From: Candidatus Phytoplasma asteris
GTDB taxonomy: Bacteria; Bacillota_I; Bacilli_A; Acholeplasmatales; Acholeplasmataceae
Length of the DNA: 64,000 nucleotides
Direction: 5' to 3'
Assembly: GCF_038505995.1 (NCBI RefSeq)
Contig: NZ_CP128414.1
Coordinates: 124,001-188,000 of the forward strand
In this document: positions 16,606 to 25,419 of the stretch, one piece after another
How positions within the stretch are numbered: the stretch's first letter is position 1
How the letters are laid out: each line of letters opens with the position of its first letter
Notes under the pieces: model-generated
What the model was told of the DNA's origin: nothing
Database searches by the model: none
The model's input: the letters and a program-made list of their open reading frames with translations, nothing else
Program-made: the position numbers and the translations under genes

Positions 16606-16632
16606 AAAAGACTCTCATTTAGAGTCTTTTTT
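16606..16632 (+). terminator. Intrinsic terminator after the AAA+ gene
   Basis: AAAGACTCT and AGAGTCTTT form the stem, followed by a T run. Confidence 0.8.
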
Positions 16633-16674
16633 ATTTTAAAAAAACTTTAAATCCAAAAAAAAGCGAGTAAAAAT

Positions 16675-17556
16675 ATGTCAAAAAAAATAATTGAAACTAA
16701 AAAAAATCAATCAAAAAATAATAATAAAACAAATAAAAACACTAAAAATCAATCAAAAAACAATAAATCTAATAAAATAATTATCAAAAGAAAAACTCAA
16801 ACTCCTTCAATAATTATTGAAACTCAAACTAAAAAAGAAAACTGGTTATTTAAAATCGTTAAAACTTTCTTTAAAATCCTCATTTGGTGTATTCCGTTAT
16901 TATTAATTGGTGGGGCGATTTATTGGACCCTTTTCAAATTTTTCCCTGAAGTTTTAAACCAAATCAACACTTTTACGAGCAACACCGCAACTAAAACTAA
17001 AGCGTTATACGATAAAGCAACTCAACCAATTCGTAAAGTTATCGAGTATATTTATAATAAAGTAACAGGCAACGATAAAGATCCTAATCGTACTCCTTCG
17101 CCTCAAAATAAATTAGGTTATTATCTAGCCACTACTTTAACCGTCATCGGGATTTGTTTCGGAATCGGGAAAATTGGTAATTGGTTAAAAAGTGGCAAGA
17201 AAAAAACTATTAAAAAAGGAACTAAAGCCATCATTCAAAAAAAAGCTACTTCCAAAATAGCGAATGTCGGCGGTAAAATCCTTAAAATTGGTAGTAAAGC
17301 TTTATTTTGGGTTTCTTTAGCTTCAACTGCTTATGAACTTTACCAATTTTATCAAGAAGAAACCAAAATCCCTAACCCTCCACAACAATTAACCCATAAA
17401 ATGGAAAATCCCCCAACAACAATCTTACAAGCACCACCTATTCAACAACAACCAAACAATGAATTACCAACTATAGTTAATCCAATTCAAGAAGAAACAA
17501 ATCAAGAAGAGACAAATCAAGAAGAAAGTAAAACTGGTAACCTTAACAATCCCTGA
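16675..17556 (+). CDS. PMU-B basic multi-pass membrane protein
   Basis: The 293-aa product closely resembles the PMU-A copy: the same Lys/Asn-rich start, three membrane segments and a Pro/Gln/Glu tail. A small in-frame duplication (EETNQEETNQEES) lengthens the tail. It ends AAT CCC TGA with the same frameshift context. The next gene's frame has no ATG or GTG here, because the GTG used in PMU-A reads GTA. Confidence 0.7.
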   Translation: MSKKIIETKKNQSKNNNKTNKNTKNQSKNNKSNKIIIKRKTQTPSIIIETQTKKENWLFKIVKTFFKILIWCIPLLLIGGAIYWTLFKFFPEVLNQINTFTSNTATKTKALYDKATQPIRKVIEYIYNKVTGNDKDPNRTPSPQNKLGYYLATTLTVIGICFGIGKIGNWLKSGKKKTIKKGTKAIIQKKATSKIANVGGKILKIGSKALFWVSLASTAYELYQFYQEETKIPNPPQQLTHKMENPPTTILQAPPIQQQPNNELPTIVNPIQEETNQEETNQEESKTGNLNNP

Positions 17557-17557
17557 T
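17548..17557 (+). other. Candidate +1 programmed frameshift site (B)
   Basis: AAT CCC TGA T is exactly as in PMU-A. The +1 frame continues GAT CAT GGT TCA. Confidence 0.5.
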
Positions 17558-17721
17558 CATGGTTCAGTTGAATCAACAACTGAACCTATCTTATTGCAAC
17601 AAGAACAACTCCAACAAACACCACCACTTGGTGAGGAATTAAAAGAAACTAACCAAACAACGGAAACGCAACAACTAACTCCTGAAGAAATCATCAAAGC
17701 CAAAAACTTATTAGAAATTCA
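17555..17721 (+). pseudogene. Coiled-coil gene, 5' part, split by PMU-C
   Basis: The frame entered after the CCC-TGA site runs through ELKETNQTTETQQLTPEEII to LLEI, then meets PMU-C at 17722. The rest of the gene resumes at 34763 in the correct phase once one TCA copy is removed. As it stands the product would be a short N-terminal piece with a foreign tail ending at 17779. Confidence 0.8.
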
Positions 17722-17885
17722 TGCGCTGTTCCGTTTTTTTAGACAACTTTTGTCTCTAAAATTATTCTTTAAAACTTAAAATTAAGTGATAATTTCATAT
17801 CTTTTCAAACTAACAAAGTATTTTCATTAGACGAAAAAAGTGTCTAATATTTTTTTTATAATTTGCTAGTTTCAAAAGATATTTT
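17722..17885. repeat. PMU-C left terminal repeat with nested inverted repeats
   Basis: The first 30 bases pair with the right end of the element. ATATCTTTTCAAACTAAC (near 17799) is answered by CTAGTTTCAAAAGATAT (near 17867). Inside these, TTAGAC and GTCTAA flank an A run, giving a nested hairpin of about 85 bases. No gene is visible from here to 18057. Confidence 0.6.
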
Positions 17886-18057
17886 TGCTAATATTTTAAC
17901 CCTTCACTATATAGTTAGGTAAAAAAAATTAAAAACTCGTCAACAAAATAAAAGAAAATGATATTTTTTTTAAATTTTACTATTTTTAGGTAAAAAAAAG
18001 CGCACTAAAGTAAACTTTTTCAAGGTTATATTATTTTATGTTAAATCAACTAAAAAT

Positions 18058-18996
18058 TTATCTCAAATTTTGAGAATATTGAGATGGAGTTGAATAGTTT
18101 AATTTGCTTAAAATCCACTTAGTATTCCAAAATTGAGGAAATTGATTGATTAATTTTTTCATTTTATCAGGAGATTTTTGAAATAAAAAAGGGTTTTGAT
18201 GTTGTAAGATCGTTTTCATTTGACCGAAAAAATTTTCAATAACAGCGTTATCACGAGGGGTGGCTTTTCTTGACATGCTGATTAAAAAACCTTTTTTCGT
18301 TAAAGTTTGTTGAATTTTGAGCGATTGATAAACTTTGCCTTGATCGGAGTGGATGATACAAGGTTCTTTTAATGAAGGTAATTTTTTAATAGTATTTAAA
18401 ACTAAATCTTTATTTTGTTGGTTTGAAGTATGAGAAGCGATGATTTGGTTGTTAAAAGAGTCAATAATACAAGAAAAATAGAGAAAACCTTGATTAGTTT
18501 TAAAATAAGTAATATCAGTAAAGAGTTTTTGAAGAGGTTTGGTGGCCATAAAGTCTTGATTGATTAAATTAGGAATTATTTGGAGATTATTTTTTAAATT
18601 ACGGTAAGTAAAATTTTTTTTAATTCTTAAACGACAACTAATGTCGTTTTTTTTCATGATGAGATAAACTTTTTTCTTGGTGATAAATTCATTAAAGGTT
18701 TTTTGGTATAAATCAGTGATTTTCCGATGACCGTAAAAATATTGATAATGGAGACATAAAGCTTTAATCCGTTTTTGTTGTAAAAAATATTTTTCTTCTT
18801 TTTCTTTTAGTTTTTTTTTAACTTTTAACCAATAATAATAAGTACTTCTTTTAATTTGAATTGTTTTTAAAATGGTGGTTAAATTAAGAGTTTTATTGAA
18901 TTGGTTTACTAAATGAAAAACAATCTTTTTATCAATTTTTTTAATTTTTTCAATCATTTTTTGTAATAATTTAATTTTTTGTTTTAATTTTTGCAT
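18058..18996 (-). CDS. tra5: IS3-family transposase (Tra5)
   Basis: The 312-aa protein has an N-terminal helical region, an HTH-like segment and an rve integrase core. The acidic residues are D161 (FTDITYF), D218 (HSDQG) and E254 (NAVIENFFGQMK), with 35 residues between the last two, as in the DDE(35) family. The length fits an IS150-type OrfB product, but the upstream OrfA frame is not seen. It lies at the left end of PMU-C and probably catalyses movement of the whole element. The ribosome binding site is weak. Confidence 0.85.
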   Translation of the reverse strand: MQKLKQKIKLLQKMIEKIKKIDKKIVFHLVNQFNKTLNLTTILKTIQIKRSTYYYWLKVKKKLKEKEEKYFLQQKRIKALCLHYQYFYGHRKITDLYQKTFNEFITKKKVYLIMKKNDISCRLRIKKNFTYRNLKNNLQIIPNLINQDFMATKPLQKLFTDITYFKTNQGFLYFSCIIDSFNNQIIASHTSNQQNKDLVLNTIKKLPSLKEPCIIHSDQGKVYQSLKIQQTLTKKGFLISMSRKATPRDNAVIENFFGQMKTILQHQNPFLFQKSPDKMKKLINQFPQFWNTKWILSKLNYSTPSQYSQNLR

Positions 18997-19432
18997 CTTA
19001 ACACCAATTATCTTTATAAATTATTTTAAATATATCAACTATTATAACTCTAAAAGATTTTTTATTGGAATAAATAAAGCGCTTCAGCGCGTTCTTCTTT
19101 TTGTTTAATACATATATTCAATACTTGGGAAGGCAATTAATTTAAAAATTAAAGTTGATTTAATGATTGCAATAAATTAAAAAAATAAAATTACTAAAAA
19201 GAGGTTTTTATGATATCGATAAATAATAATGATATAAAAAATGATAATGCGATAATATCAAATATCGAGTATCATTATCATTATCGATATAAAATATCAA
19301 ATATCACTCCTTCAATGAGTTAATCTTTATATAGATTATTTTCAAAGTCAAATTGTCATAAAAGTGTCAGTGAAGCGTCATAAAAGCGTCAATGAAGTGT
19401 CATAAAAGTGTCAGTGAAGTGTCATAAAAGTG
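18997..19432. other. Candidate replication-origin region of PMU-C (non-coding)
   Basis: No convincing gene is present. The stretch holds a GCGC-TTCA-GCGC hairpin (19078-19091), a long imperfect inverted repeat rich in ATATCGATA/TATCATTA words (19212-19290), the word TATCAAATATC twice, and the start of an iteron array (19355). AT content is extreme. It sits between tra5 and the 208-aa and DnaG genes, which fits an origin for the circular PMU form. Confidence 0.5.
19212..19290. repeat. Imperfect inverted repeat of ATATCGATA-type words
   Basis: ATATCGATAAATAATAATGA on the left is answered by TCATTATCATTATCGATAT on the right, with about 36 bases between the arms. Confidence 0.6.
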
Positions 19433-19437
19433 TCATT
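19355..19437. repeat. 22-bp iteron array, about 3.8 copies
   Basis: Units start at 19355, 19377, 19399 and 19421 (partial). Each contains GTCATAAAAGT followed by GTCARTGAAGY, so GTCA recurs about every 11 bases, close to one helical turn. The last unit overlaps the stop codon of the 208-aa gene. This is a typical layout for an initiator-binding origin. Confidence 0.75.
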
Positions 19438-20059
19438 CTTGTTGTTTAGGTATATATTTATATTTGGGATGTAGCTTTTTAACCCGATAACCTTGTTTAT
19501 CTTTTGTTAAAAAAGATTGAATGTATTTTAAATCTTCTTTTCGATAATAGATGATGTTTAACCCTTTCTTATAGTTTGTTTTTATGGGTTTATGATATTT
19601 ATCCAGCTTTTGAGGGTCTAGTTGGTATAATTGTAAGTTTTCTAGTTTATGAAGATTGATTTTGCCAATTAATTTTTTGATGATATTTTTAGATTCATTT
19701 TTATAATTGATTTGGAAGATATTAAATAGGTGTTTAAGGGAGTTATTTTGGCTTTTAAGCGGGGTTAAATCAGAAAGTAATAGTTTGCTATTACTAGAAG
19801 AGAAATTATCATTAATTAAAATTATTTTTGCTTGTTTAATTTCTTCTAAGATTTGAGGATCGACGAAGAGAGTTTGGTTTTTGGGACGGTAATTAGCTTC
19901 TTGGTAGGTATTTTTCTTTTTAGAATGAGCAATAATGGTGAGATTAATTAAATCTTCTTTTAATATTTTTAAAAAGTTTTTAATTTGAGTTAAATCATTA
20001 GGGGTGGTTTTTGTGTTCCAGCCCCCGATTCTAATTTCTTGACTAGTGTCGTTTTTCAT
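19433..20059 (-). CDS. 208-aa hypothetical protein next to the iterons
   Basis: I do not recognise this protein. It starts MKNDTSQEIRIGGWNTKT after a good AAAGGAGAAAAG ribosome binding site. The body has mixed helix and strand character with many Lys and Asn residues and the C-terminal segment VKKLHPKYKYIPKQQE. No membrane segment or zinc motif is visible. It is absent from the truncated PMU-A, B and D segments seen here. Its stop lies within the iteron array and dnaG lies upstream, so a role in origin binding is a reasonable guess. Confidence 0.55.
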   Translation of the reverse strand: MKNDTSQEIRIGGWNTKTTPNDLTQIKNFLKILKEDLINLTIIAHSKKKNTYQEANYRPKNQTLFVDPQILEEIKQAKIILINDNFSSSNSKLLLSDLTPLKSQNNSLKHLFNIFQINYKNESKNIIKKLIGKINLHKLENLQLYQLDPQKLDKYHKPIKTNYKKGLNIIYYRKEDLKYIQSFLTKDKQGYRVKKLHPKYKYIPKQQE

Positions 20060-20096
20060 TTCTTTTCTCCTTTTGTTTGGTTTGTTATAAAAATAA

Positions 20097-20145
20097 AAAA
20101 CCCCGAATTTGCGAAAAATAAAATCGCAAAATTTAGGGTATATGC
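20097..20145 (-). terminator. Terminator-like hairpin between dnaG and the 208-aa gene
   Basis: On the minus strand, CCCTAAATTTTGCGA and TCGCAAATTCGGGG form an imperfect stem followed by a T run. Confidence 0.6.
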
Positions 20146-20213
20146 GCTTATTTGGGGGTATGTTAATATTTTTATATGTTTAGATGTTATATATTTTGGT
20201 ATAAAAAAATAAT

Positions 20214-21539
20214 TTAATTAATTACTTCTACTTTGTCTTCACCAAAGAAATGAACCGCTAAATCGACGATGATTTTCTTTTTGGCCTCTTCATAATTAAT
20301 GTATGGAGCTAAAAAACATTTTTGATATGCTTCTTTTCCGTATTGACGTAATAAATCATCGACATCTTTACAAGTTTTATCATAAGGTGGTAAAATACGT
20401 CTAATTTCGTAAATAATATTTTCTTCTTTAAGTTGTTCTCCTAAGGCTTCGCTGCGTTTTCGGCCTGTTTCGTCATTATCTAAGGCAATAATTACTTTGA
20501 TTTTTTCTTTTTTGAGAATTTCTAGTTGGGATTGCGAAAGTAATTGAGTAACACAAATTAAACCGACCGCGTTTTTAATATTGTTTTGCCAACAACTAAT
20601 GACATCAAAAAAACCTTCATGAATGATTATAGTTTTCGTTTGTTTAATATATGGTAAAGCTTCAAAAAAACGATAACTAAAATAAAAGGTCGGGGTTTGA
20701 CTAAAATTATTGAGGGATTTATATTTAGGTTGAAAATAAGAAACTTCACGGAAATGATTTTGATAAAAATGAAAAGTTTGATGATAACCATTTTCAATGG
20801 GGATAATAATGGAACCATGAAAAGTATCATGAAAATATTTTTTATTTTGTTGACTGGTTTTTTCTTTGATAAAGCCATATTCAACTAATTTTGTTGTATC
20901 AATATTTTGTTTTTTACAATAATTTACTAGACGAAAAGATAAAGGTTTATCAGATAAGGGGGCATACCCTAGTTTAAATTCTTTAATGGTTTCTATAGTG
21001 AGTTTTCTTTTTTGAGTTAAATATTCTATTCCTGGTTGACTTTCGTTATTTTGGTTAGAAATTAACAAATAATGATAATAATCTCTAATTTGGTTGAATA
21101 AAGGCGATATTTCTTTAAATAATTGTTTCTTTTTGATATTAATTTCCTGTTCGTCAACTGGTTGTTTTAATTTAATAGGTTGATATGGTTGTTGAAAAGG
21201 GTTAATAGTTATTTTAGTTATTTCTTTTTCTTGTTGGCTTAAGGTTTTAAATTCGAAAGAATTCATAAATCCTTCTATTCTTTTGATCGCTTCATGAAAG
21301 GATTGAATTTGACGGATAGTCATATAAACATCAATAATATCGTAATCACGACAGCATTTCCAACAATGAATTTTGTTAGTAGAAGTTAAATGACAACAAG
21401 TGGGGTTTTGTCCTTGATGGACGGGACAAGGAAAACGATATTTGGGGTTGAAGTTTGGTGGTATTATATTTAATTTTTTTAATAAAACTGACATGGGGAA
21501 ATGAGTTTGGATGTGTTTTATTTTATCTTGATAATTCAT
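20214..21539 (-). CDS. dnaG: PMU-C DNA primase
   Basis: The 441-aa protein has a CHC2-type zinc motif (C38-x2-H41 and C59-x2-C62) and a DnaG catalytic core. The core includes GIEYLTQKRKLTIETIKEFK and a TOPRIM domain with the EGFFD glutamate and the ALDNDETGR aspartates (about residues 300-370). It lays RNA primers for DNA synthesis. It is shorter than typical DnaG (about 600 aa), because the C-terminal helicase-binding domain is minimal or absent. It follows dnaB after 12 bases, with GGAGAAAAC as ribosome binding site. It is the only primase gene in the window. Confidence 0.85.
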   Translation of the reverse strand: MNYQDKIKHIQTHFPMSVLLKKLNIIPPNFNPKYRFPCPVHQGQNPTCCHLTSTNKIHCWKCCRDYDIIDVYMTIRQIQSFHEAIKRIEGFMNSFEFKTLSQQEKEITKITINPFQQPYQPIKLKQPVDEQEINIKKKQLFKEISPLFNQIRDYYHYLLISNQNNESQPGIEYLTQKRKLTIETIKEFKLGYAPLSDKPLSFRLVNYCKKQNIDTTKLVEYGFIKEKTSQQNKKYFHDTFHGSIIIPIENGYHQTFHFYQNHFREVSYFQPKYKSLNNFSQTPTFYFSYRFFEALPYIKQTKTIIIHEGFFDVISCWQNNIKNAVGLICVTQLLSQSQLEILKKEKIKVIIALDNDETGRKRSEALGEQLKEENIIYEIRRILPPYDKTCKDVDDLLRQYGKEAYQKCFLAPYINYEEAKKKIIVDLAVHFFGEDKVEVIN

Positions 21540-21551
21540 TGAGTTTTCTCC

Positions 21552-23045
21552 TTAATAACTTTCTAATGGATAAGGTAAAATATAACCGATTTCTTGGAAG
21601 GTTTGCGTGGTCATTTCAAAGTGATAAACTAAGTTCTTTTTGGTACCACTGCGATTCTTTTTAATAGATAATTCAATGATTTTTTGAGATTCGTTATTTT
21701 TTGATGCTAAATATAATTGATTACAATTTTGATTATAGATATTTAAGGGTTTGTCTTGGTCTTTGGATAATTTGGGTTGGAATTCAGACATCATTAAGAC
21801 GATATCTGAGTTAGTTTCAATTCCACCACTTCCTTTTAAAGCTGTTATTTCTGGTGATTTACTTTGGTAATTGCTGTATGTATCTCTTGAAAATTGAGAT
21901 AAAATGATAATAACAAGGTTTAATTCCATGGCTAATTGTTTGAGTTTCGTCATAATTTCGTCAATGGCTAAACGGTCATTTTCTAAGTGGGTTGTGGTTT
22001 TGGTTATTTGAAGGTGGTCAATGACGATAATTTCGACTTGTTTTTCTAAATGAAGGCGATAAACTAAATCAATTACATAATCAATGTTTTTGCCTTGATC
22101 ATAACTAAATGATAATTTAAGTTGGGTAAAAAATTGTTTGGCTTGTTTCATCCTTTCCATGTAGGTATGTTGAGTGATGTTTAAGTCTTCCCAATTTTTA
22201 TCTAAAATAACATCTAAAGGAATTTGATTTTGGTAGGCTAATAAACGACTTAAATTTTCCTCCATCGTCATTTCATAAGAAAAAACTAAGAGATGAGGAT
22301 GATGATGAGTTTCTTGGTGTTTGGTTTTAGTGATATCTAAAAGAAGGTTGTAAACAAAAGTGGTTTTTCCTAAACCTGTATAGCCCCCAATGGTGATAAT
22401 TTGACCCTTTTTAAAGCCTTTCGTGGCTTGATTTAAGCCTCGGAAAGTTTCTGATAGGCGGTAATATTCTTCTTGAATTTTTTGTTTGGATTGATTATCA
22501 GTTTCAAAAAATTCAGGATGACAAGAAGCCATTTGATTTAAAGTTAACAAAGTCTTATCGGAGGGATGAGGTATAAAGGACATAAATTTTCTTAATTTAT
22601 CAAAGATTTCTTGGTAGTATAGATGTTTATGATAAGGATCTTTGTTTTCAAAAGAAGGACTAATAATTTTTAAGAGTTGTTGGAACAGTTTTTCTTGGGT
22701 ATAGGTATGTTTTAGGTTAGCTAAAAAATCAAGGTTATTTTCCTCATTAACATCATCACTTAAAAAAGATAATGATGCTTTAGTGAAGTTATCTTGGGGA
22801 AAATGGGTTTGGAGATAAGTGAGTAACTCTTGGATAATCTCCGTTTGAGATTTGATTTTATCAAAGGGATGAGTATTTGTCTGGTTTAAAGTTAAATATT
22901 TTAAGGCCTGAAAGATTTTTGTATGTTGTTTATCTAAAAAAGGTTGTGGTTCAATGAGCTGAAAATAAAAACTTAATTGGTCAGTTTTATTTTGGTTCAT
23001 ATAGGAAATGATTTGTTTTAACGCTTTTTGTTCGTTGTTTAACAT
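21552..23045 (-). CDS. dnaB: PMU-C replicative DNA helicase
   Basis: This 497-aa DnaB has an N-terminal domain (1-110), a linker and a RecA-type ATPase. Walker A GGYTGLGKTT is near 219-228 and Walker B VEIIVIDHLQI near 336-346. The C-terminal VLMMSEF and IKKNRSGTK segments (arginine finger region) are intact. It unwinds PMU DNA together with the adjacent primase. It starts one base after the stop of the 207-aa gene and is read with AAAGGAG upstream. Confidence 0.9.
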   Translation of the reverse strand: MLNNEQKALKQIISYMNQNKTDQLSFYFQLIEPQPFLDKQHTKIFQALKYLTLNQTNTHPFDKIKSQTEIIQELLTYLQTHFPQDNFTKASLSFLSDDVNEENNLDFLANLKHTYTQEKLFQQLLKIISPSFENKDPYHKHLYYQEIFDKLRKFMSFIPHPSDKTLLTLNQMASCHPEFFETDNQSKQKIQEEYYRLSETFRGLNQATKGFKKGQIITIGGYTGLGKTTFVYNLLLDITKTKHQETHHHPHLLVFSYEMTMEENLSRLLAYQNQIPLDVILDKNWEDLNITQHTYMERMKQAKQFFTQLKLSFSYDQGKNIDYVIDLVYRLHLEKQVEIIVIDHLQITKTTTHLENDRLAIDEIMTKLKQLAMELNLVIIILSQFSRDTYSNYQSKSPEITALKGSGGIETNSDIVLMMSEFQPKLSKDQDKPLNIYNQNCNQLYLASKNNESQKIIELSIKKNRSGTKKNLVYHFEMTTQTFQEIGYILPYPLESY

Positions 23046-23046
23046 T

Positions 23047-23670
23047 TTATATTAACTCCTTTTTTTCTTTGTTAATGATGTTAATGTTAGAAAAAGGTAT
23101 TAATTGACGGGTAATTAAGTTTTGTAAGAAATTGTTGGCTGAATTGGAAAATAAGTTAATTACTTGATTAATGCCTTGGACTTTTCCTTGATTGATTTTC
23201 TTGTTTAGTCTTTGGGTTTCAGTTTCGTTGTTGGTTAATAAATAAAACTCAAAACGAGTATCTAATTTTTTTAATTGTTGTCCTTCTACCATGGTTTGTT
23301 TATAGCGGTCTCGGAGACAGGTTTTGAAATTAAAAGCGATTATTCTTTTATTTTTAGTAAATAAAACTAAATCAAATTTAATGTCTGGGATAAAAAATAA
23401 ATTTACTTGAGGGTATAAATTAGTGATACCTTTATTTTGAAAATATAATAAAATAAGGTATTCATTGATTTTACCACGGATTACTTTTTGACTTTGAGAG
23501 TGGATATTATTTTGGTTAAAATAATGGTTTAATTGTTGGTGATTGGTTTTCATATATTTGTCAACAGAAAGATTAAAGGTAGTTTTTTTAAAAAAACCTT
23601 TTAAGATGTCCACAGTTTGGATATTAGTATTAAATTGATTAATATTCATAAAATCTTGGTTATTTAACAT
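23047..23670 (-). CDS. PMU-C conserved 207-aa protein
   Basis: Homologue of the protein at 11838. GKINEYLILLYFQNKG, FFIPDIKFDLVLF and IIAFNFKTCLRDRY are retained. The N-terminal 60 residues diverge strongly from the other copies, whereas the middle is nearly identical, so the middle is the functional core. Its stop abuts the dnaB start. GAAAGGAAT precedes the ATG. Confidence 0.6.
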   Translation of the reverse strand: MLNNQDFMNINQFNTNIQTVDILKGFFKKTTFNLSVDKYMKTNHQQLNHYFNQNNIHSQSQKVIRGKINEYLILLYFQNKGITNLYPQVNLFFIPDIKFDLVLFTKNKRIIAFNFKTCLRDRYKQTMVEGQQLKKLDTRFEFYLLTNNETETQRLNKKINQGKVQGINQVINLFSNSANNFLQNLITRQLIPFSNINIINKEKKELI

Positions 23671-23691
23671 TTGATATTCCTTTCTTTAAAT

Positions 23692-23718
23692 AAAAAAAGA
23701 CCTTTAAATTAAGGTCTT
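23692..23718 (-). terminator. Intrinsic terminator (minus strand)
   Basis: AGACCTTAATTTAAAGGTCT reads as a hairpin on the minus strand and is followed by seven T. Confidence 0.75.
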
Positions 23719-23858
23719 TTGTTGGTTTTTTTAGTTTTAAAAATTCTTTTTGTTTTCCAAGTGATGGTGCCATCTTTATGAATAGTTTTGATTTTTCCAT
23801 TAGAAAAATAGATGTAAGTGTTGCCGTTTTGGCAGGTTTTTTTAATTATGATCACCAT
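23709..23858 (-). CDS. 49-aa basic peptide (PMU-C)
   Basis: It encodes MVIIIKKTCQNGNTYIYFS followed by NGKIKTIHKDGTITWK. The frame is intact and similar to 11657-11806. Its ATG lies in the tmk 3' end and its stop in a terminator stem. Substitutions are scattered while the reading frame is kept, which supports a real gene. Function is unknown. Confidence 0.6.
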   Translation of the reverse strand: MVIIIKKTCQNGNTYIYFSNGKIKTIHKDGTITWKTKRIFKTKKTNKRP

Positions 23859-23859
23859 T

Positions 23860-24474
23860 TTATAATGCTCCTATTTGTTTAATAATTTGATTTTGGTTAG
23901 TTAATGTTGTTTTGCTATTCATCTCTTTTAAGATTAATTTGTGGCCGAGGTTTTTTATTTCTAAGAATAATTCATATCCTTGGCTTACTTGGCGAAAGTA
24001 TGATAAAGGATGAGTTTCTATGACGTCTAATTTATGATCTTTTTGGTTTTGTTTGCGTTCTAAACCTAATTGTGGTTTGATTTTGAGATAAACAGTCATA
24101 TCTGGTTTAATAAATTGTTTATTAAGTAAATTAAAAAGCTGATAATTTTTATCAATGTTGCGAGGATAAGCTTGATAGGCAAAGTTAGAACCTAACCATC
24201 TATCTATTAAAATGATTTTATTAGTTTCTAAATGTGGTTTTATTTCCTCTTCTTGGATTTGTTGCATATTAGCAAAACTCAATAAATAGCGAGTTAATGG
24301 TTTTAATTGGGCATTAGTTAAAAAGATATCACGAAGAGGTTGGCCGATGGAGGAACTGCCTAACCCTTGTAGAGTAATTACTTCGTGGCCTTGTTTTTCT
24401 AATTGTTTTCTAATTTTTTGAATTAAAGTTGTTTTACCACTGCCATCTAAGCCTTCAAAAACTATTAATTTCAT
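23860..24474 (-). CDS. tmk: PMU-C thymidylate kinase
   Basis: The 204-aa product has the P-loop GLDGSGKT (8-15), the DRWLGSNFAYQAYP motif near 95-108 and LGLERKQNQKDHKLDVIE. AAAGGAGAAAAA precedes the start. It is intact, unlike the PMU-B copy. Position and overlap with the 49-aa peptide gene are conserved. Confidence 0.85.
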   Translation of the reverse strand: MKLIVFEGLDGSGKTTLIQKIRKQLEKQGHEVITLQGLGSSSIGQPLRDIFLTNAQLKPLTRYLLSFANMQQIQEEEIKPHLETNKIILIDRWLGSNFAYQAYPRNIDKNYQLFNLLNKQFIKPDMTVYLKIKPQLGLERKQNQKDHKLDVIETHPLSYFRQVSQGYELFLEIKNLGHKLILKEMNSKTTLTNQNQIIKQIGAL

Positions 24475-24507
24475 TTTTTTCTCCTTTGAATTGAAATTTG
24501 GGCATAA

Positions 24508-24536
24508 AAAAAAGACCTTCGATTTGAAGGTCTTAG
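24508..24536 (-). terminator. Intrinsic terminator (minus strand)
   Basis: AAGACCTTCAAATCGAAGGTCTT hairpin symmetry on the minus strand is followed by T8, between yqaJ and tmk. Confidence 0.75.
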
Positions 24537-24547
24537 GGTTTTAATTA

Positions 24548-25177
24548 TTATTTAAATTTACTTAATCGTTTTAAATAAGTTGTTTGTGATAATTCTTGTT
24601 TAGTTTTTGATAAAAGTTCTAAATATTGTTTGCTATCTTGAATCATTTTGGTAATAAAATTATTATCTAAGTAAATTCTGACTACATGATAATCATTATC
24701 ATTAAAATAAACTAAAAAATAAGCAAATTTAGCTTGGGAACAATAGAGTTGACATTGAATTTGAGCCCAGTAGTTAATAGGGACTTCTTGGTAGGAAAAG
24801 AAGCCATTCCATGATGTTGATATATTGTTGTTTTCATCGCGATAAGGACATTTGATTTCTAAGAGAGTGTTGGTTTGTTGATTATAACCATCTAAGGAAG
24901 CGGAAAACATTTTGACTTCATCATCGGTAAAGATGGTATCAGGAAAATTTAGATTAGTTGTTTTTTAAAAGAAAGTTCTAGCTAAAGGTTCGGTTTTATT
25001 ACCATGTTCGGTGTATTTATTGGAAGTAAATGTGGTGCCAAAGAGTTTATCATGGACTAATTGTTCCATGGAACGAAAAGGATCTAAACCCGTTATCGAA
25101 GCAATTTCAGAAGCGTTGATGTATTGTTTGCGGTGTTGATACCATTCTTTGGTACGTTGTGATAGTTTGATTTGCAT
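24548..25177 (-). pseudogene. YqaJ-like exonuclease with an internal stop (PMU-C)
   Basis: The reading frame is continuous from 25177 to 24548 except for one TAA at 24965-24967, after PLARTFF. Both halves match the intact PMU-B protein at 38591: the N-terminal WYQHRKQYINASEIASITG and the catalytic ASLDGY and LEIKCPY. The halves are 70 and about 139 codons. The nonsense change separates the N-terminal part from the catalytic residues, so activity is probably lost unless a downstream ATG (24910) gives a fragment. Confidence 0.8.
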
Positions 25178-25179
25178 GG

Positions 25180-25419
25180 TTATTTACCTTTCTTAAATAA
25201 TGAGATGATATATTGGCCTAAATAATAAATAAATTTAATTATATAATGTAAAAATTTAAAAAGAAAATCAATTAAACATAAGAGATGAGGTAAAAATAAT
25301 AAAATAATGGTTAATAAAGCTAAATTAAGCCATTGGTTTTGATTATTAAAAAAACAATTACTTATAGCAACAAACCCATTATTTAACTTTGTTAACCAAG
25401 TATTAATTAGGTTCCACAT
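25180..25419 (-). CDS. PMU-C tiny membrane protein 2
   Basis: The 79-aa homologue of 10083-10331 starts MWNLINTWLTKLNNGF and has two hydrophobic stretches (about 32-50 and 54-73). It overlaps its upstream partner by 17 bases and lies 2 bases from the yqaJ pseudogene. Confidence 0.6.
   Translation of the reverse strand: MWNLINTWLTKLNNGFVAISNCFFNNQNQWLNLALLTIILLFLPHLLCLIDFLFKFLHYIIKFIYYLGQYIISLFKKGK

Noticed and set aside
18997-19210. tRNA or other structured RNA gene
   Set aside because: Only a short GCGC hairpin is present. No cloverleaf or conserved tRNA positions could be found.
19210-19323. 38-codon plus-strand frame (MISINNNDIKN...) with an AGAGG motif
   Set aside because: It lies inside the palindromic ATATCGATA region, and its composition follows from the repeats. 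An origin or regulatory role is more likely.
19355-19437. CRISPR array
   Set aside because: The 22-bp units are contiguous, with no unique spacers and no cas genes in the window.
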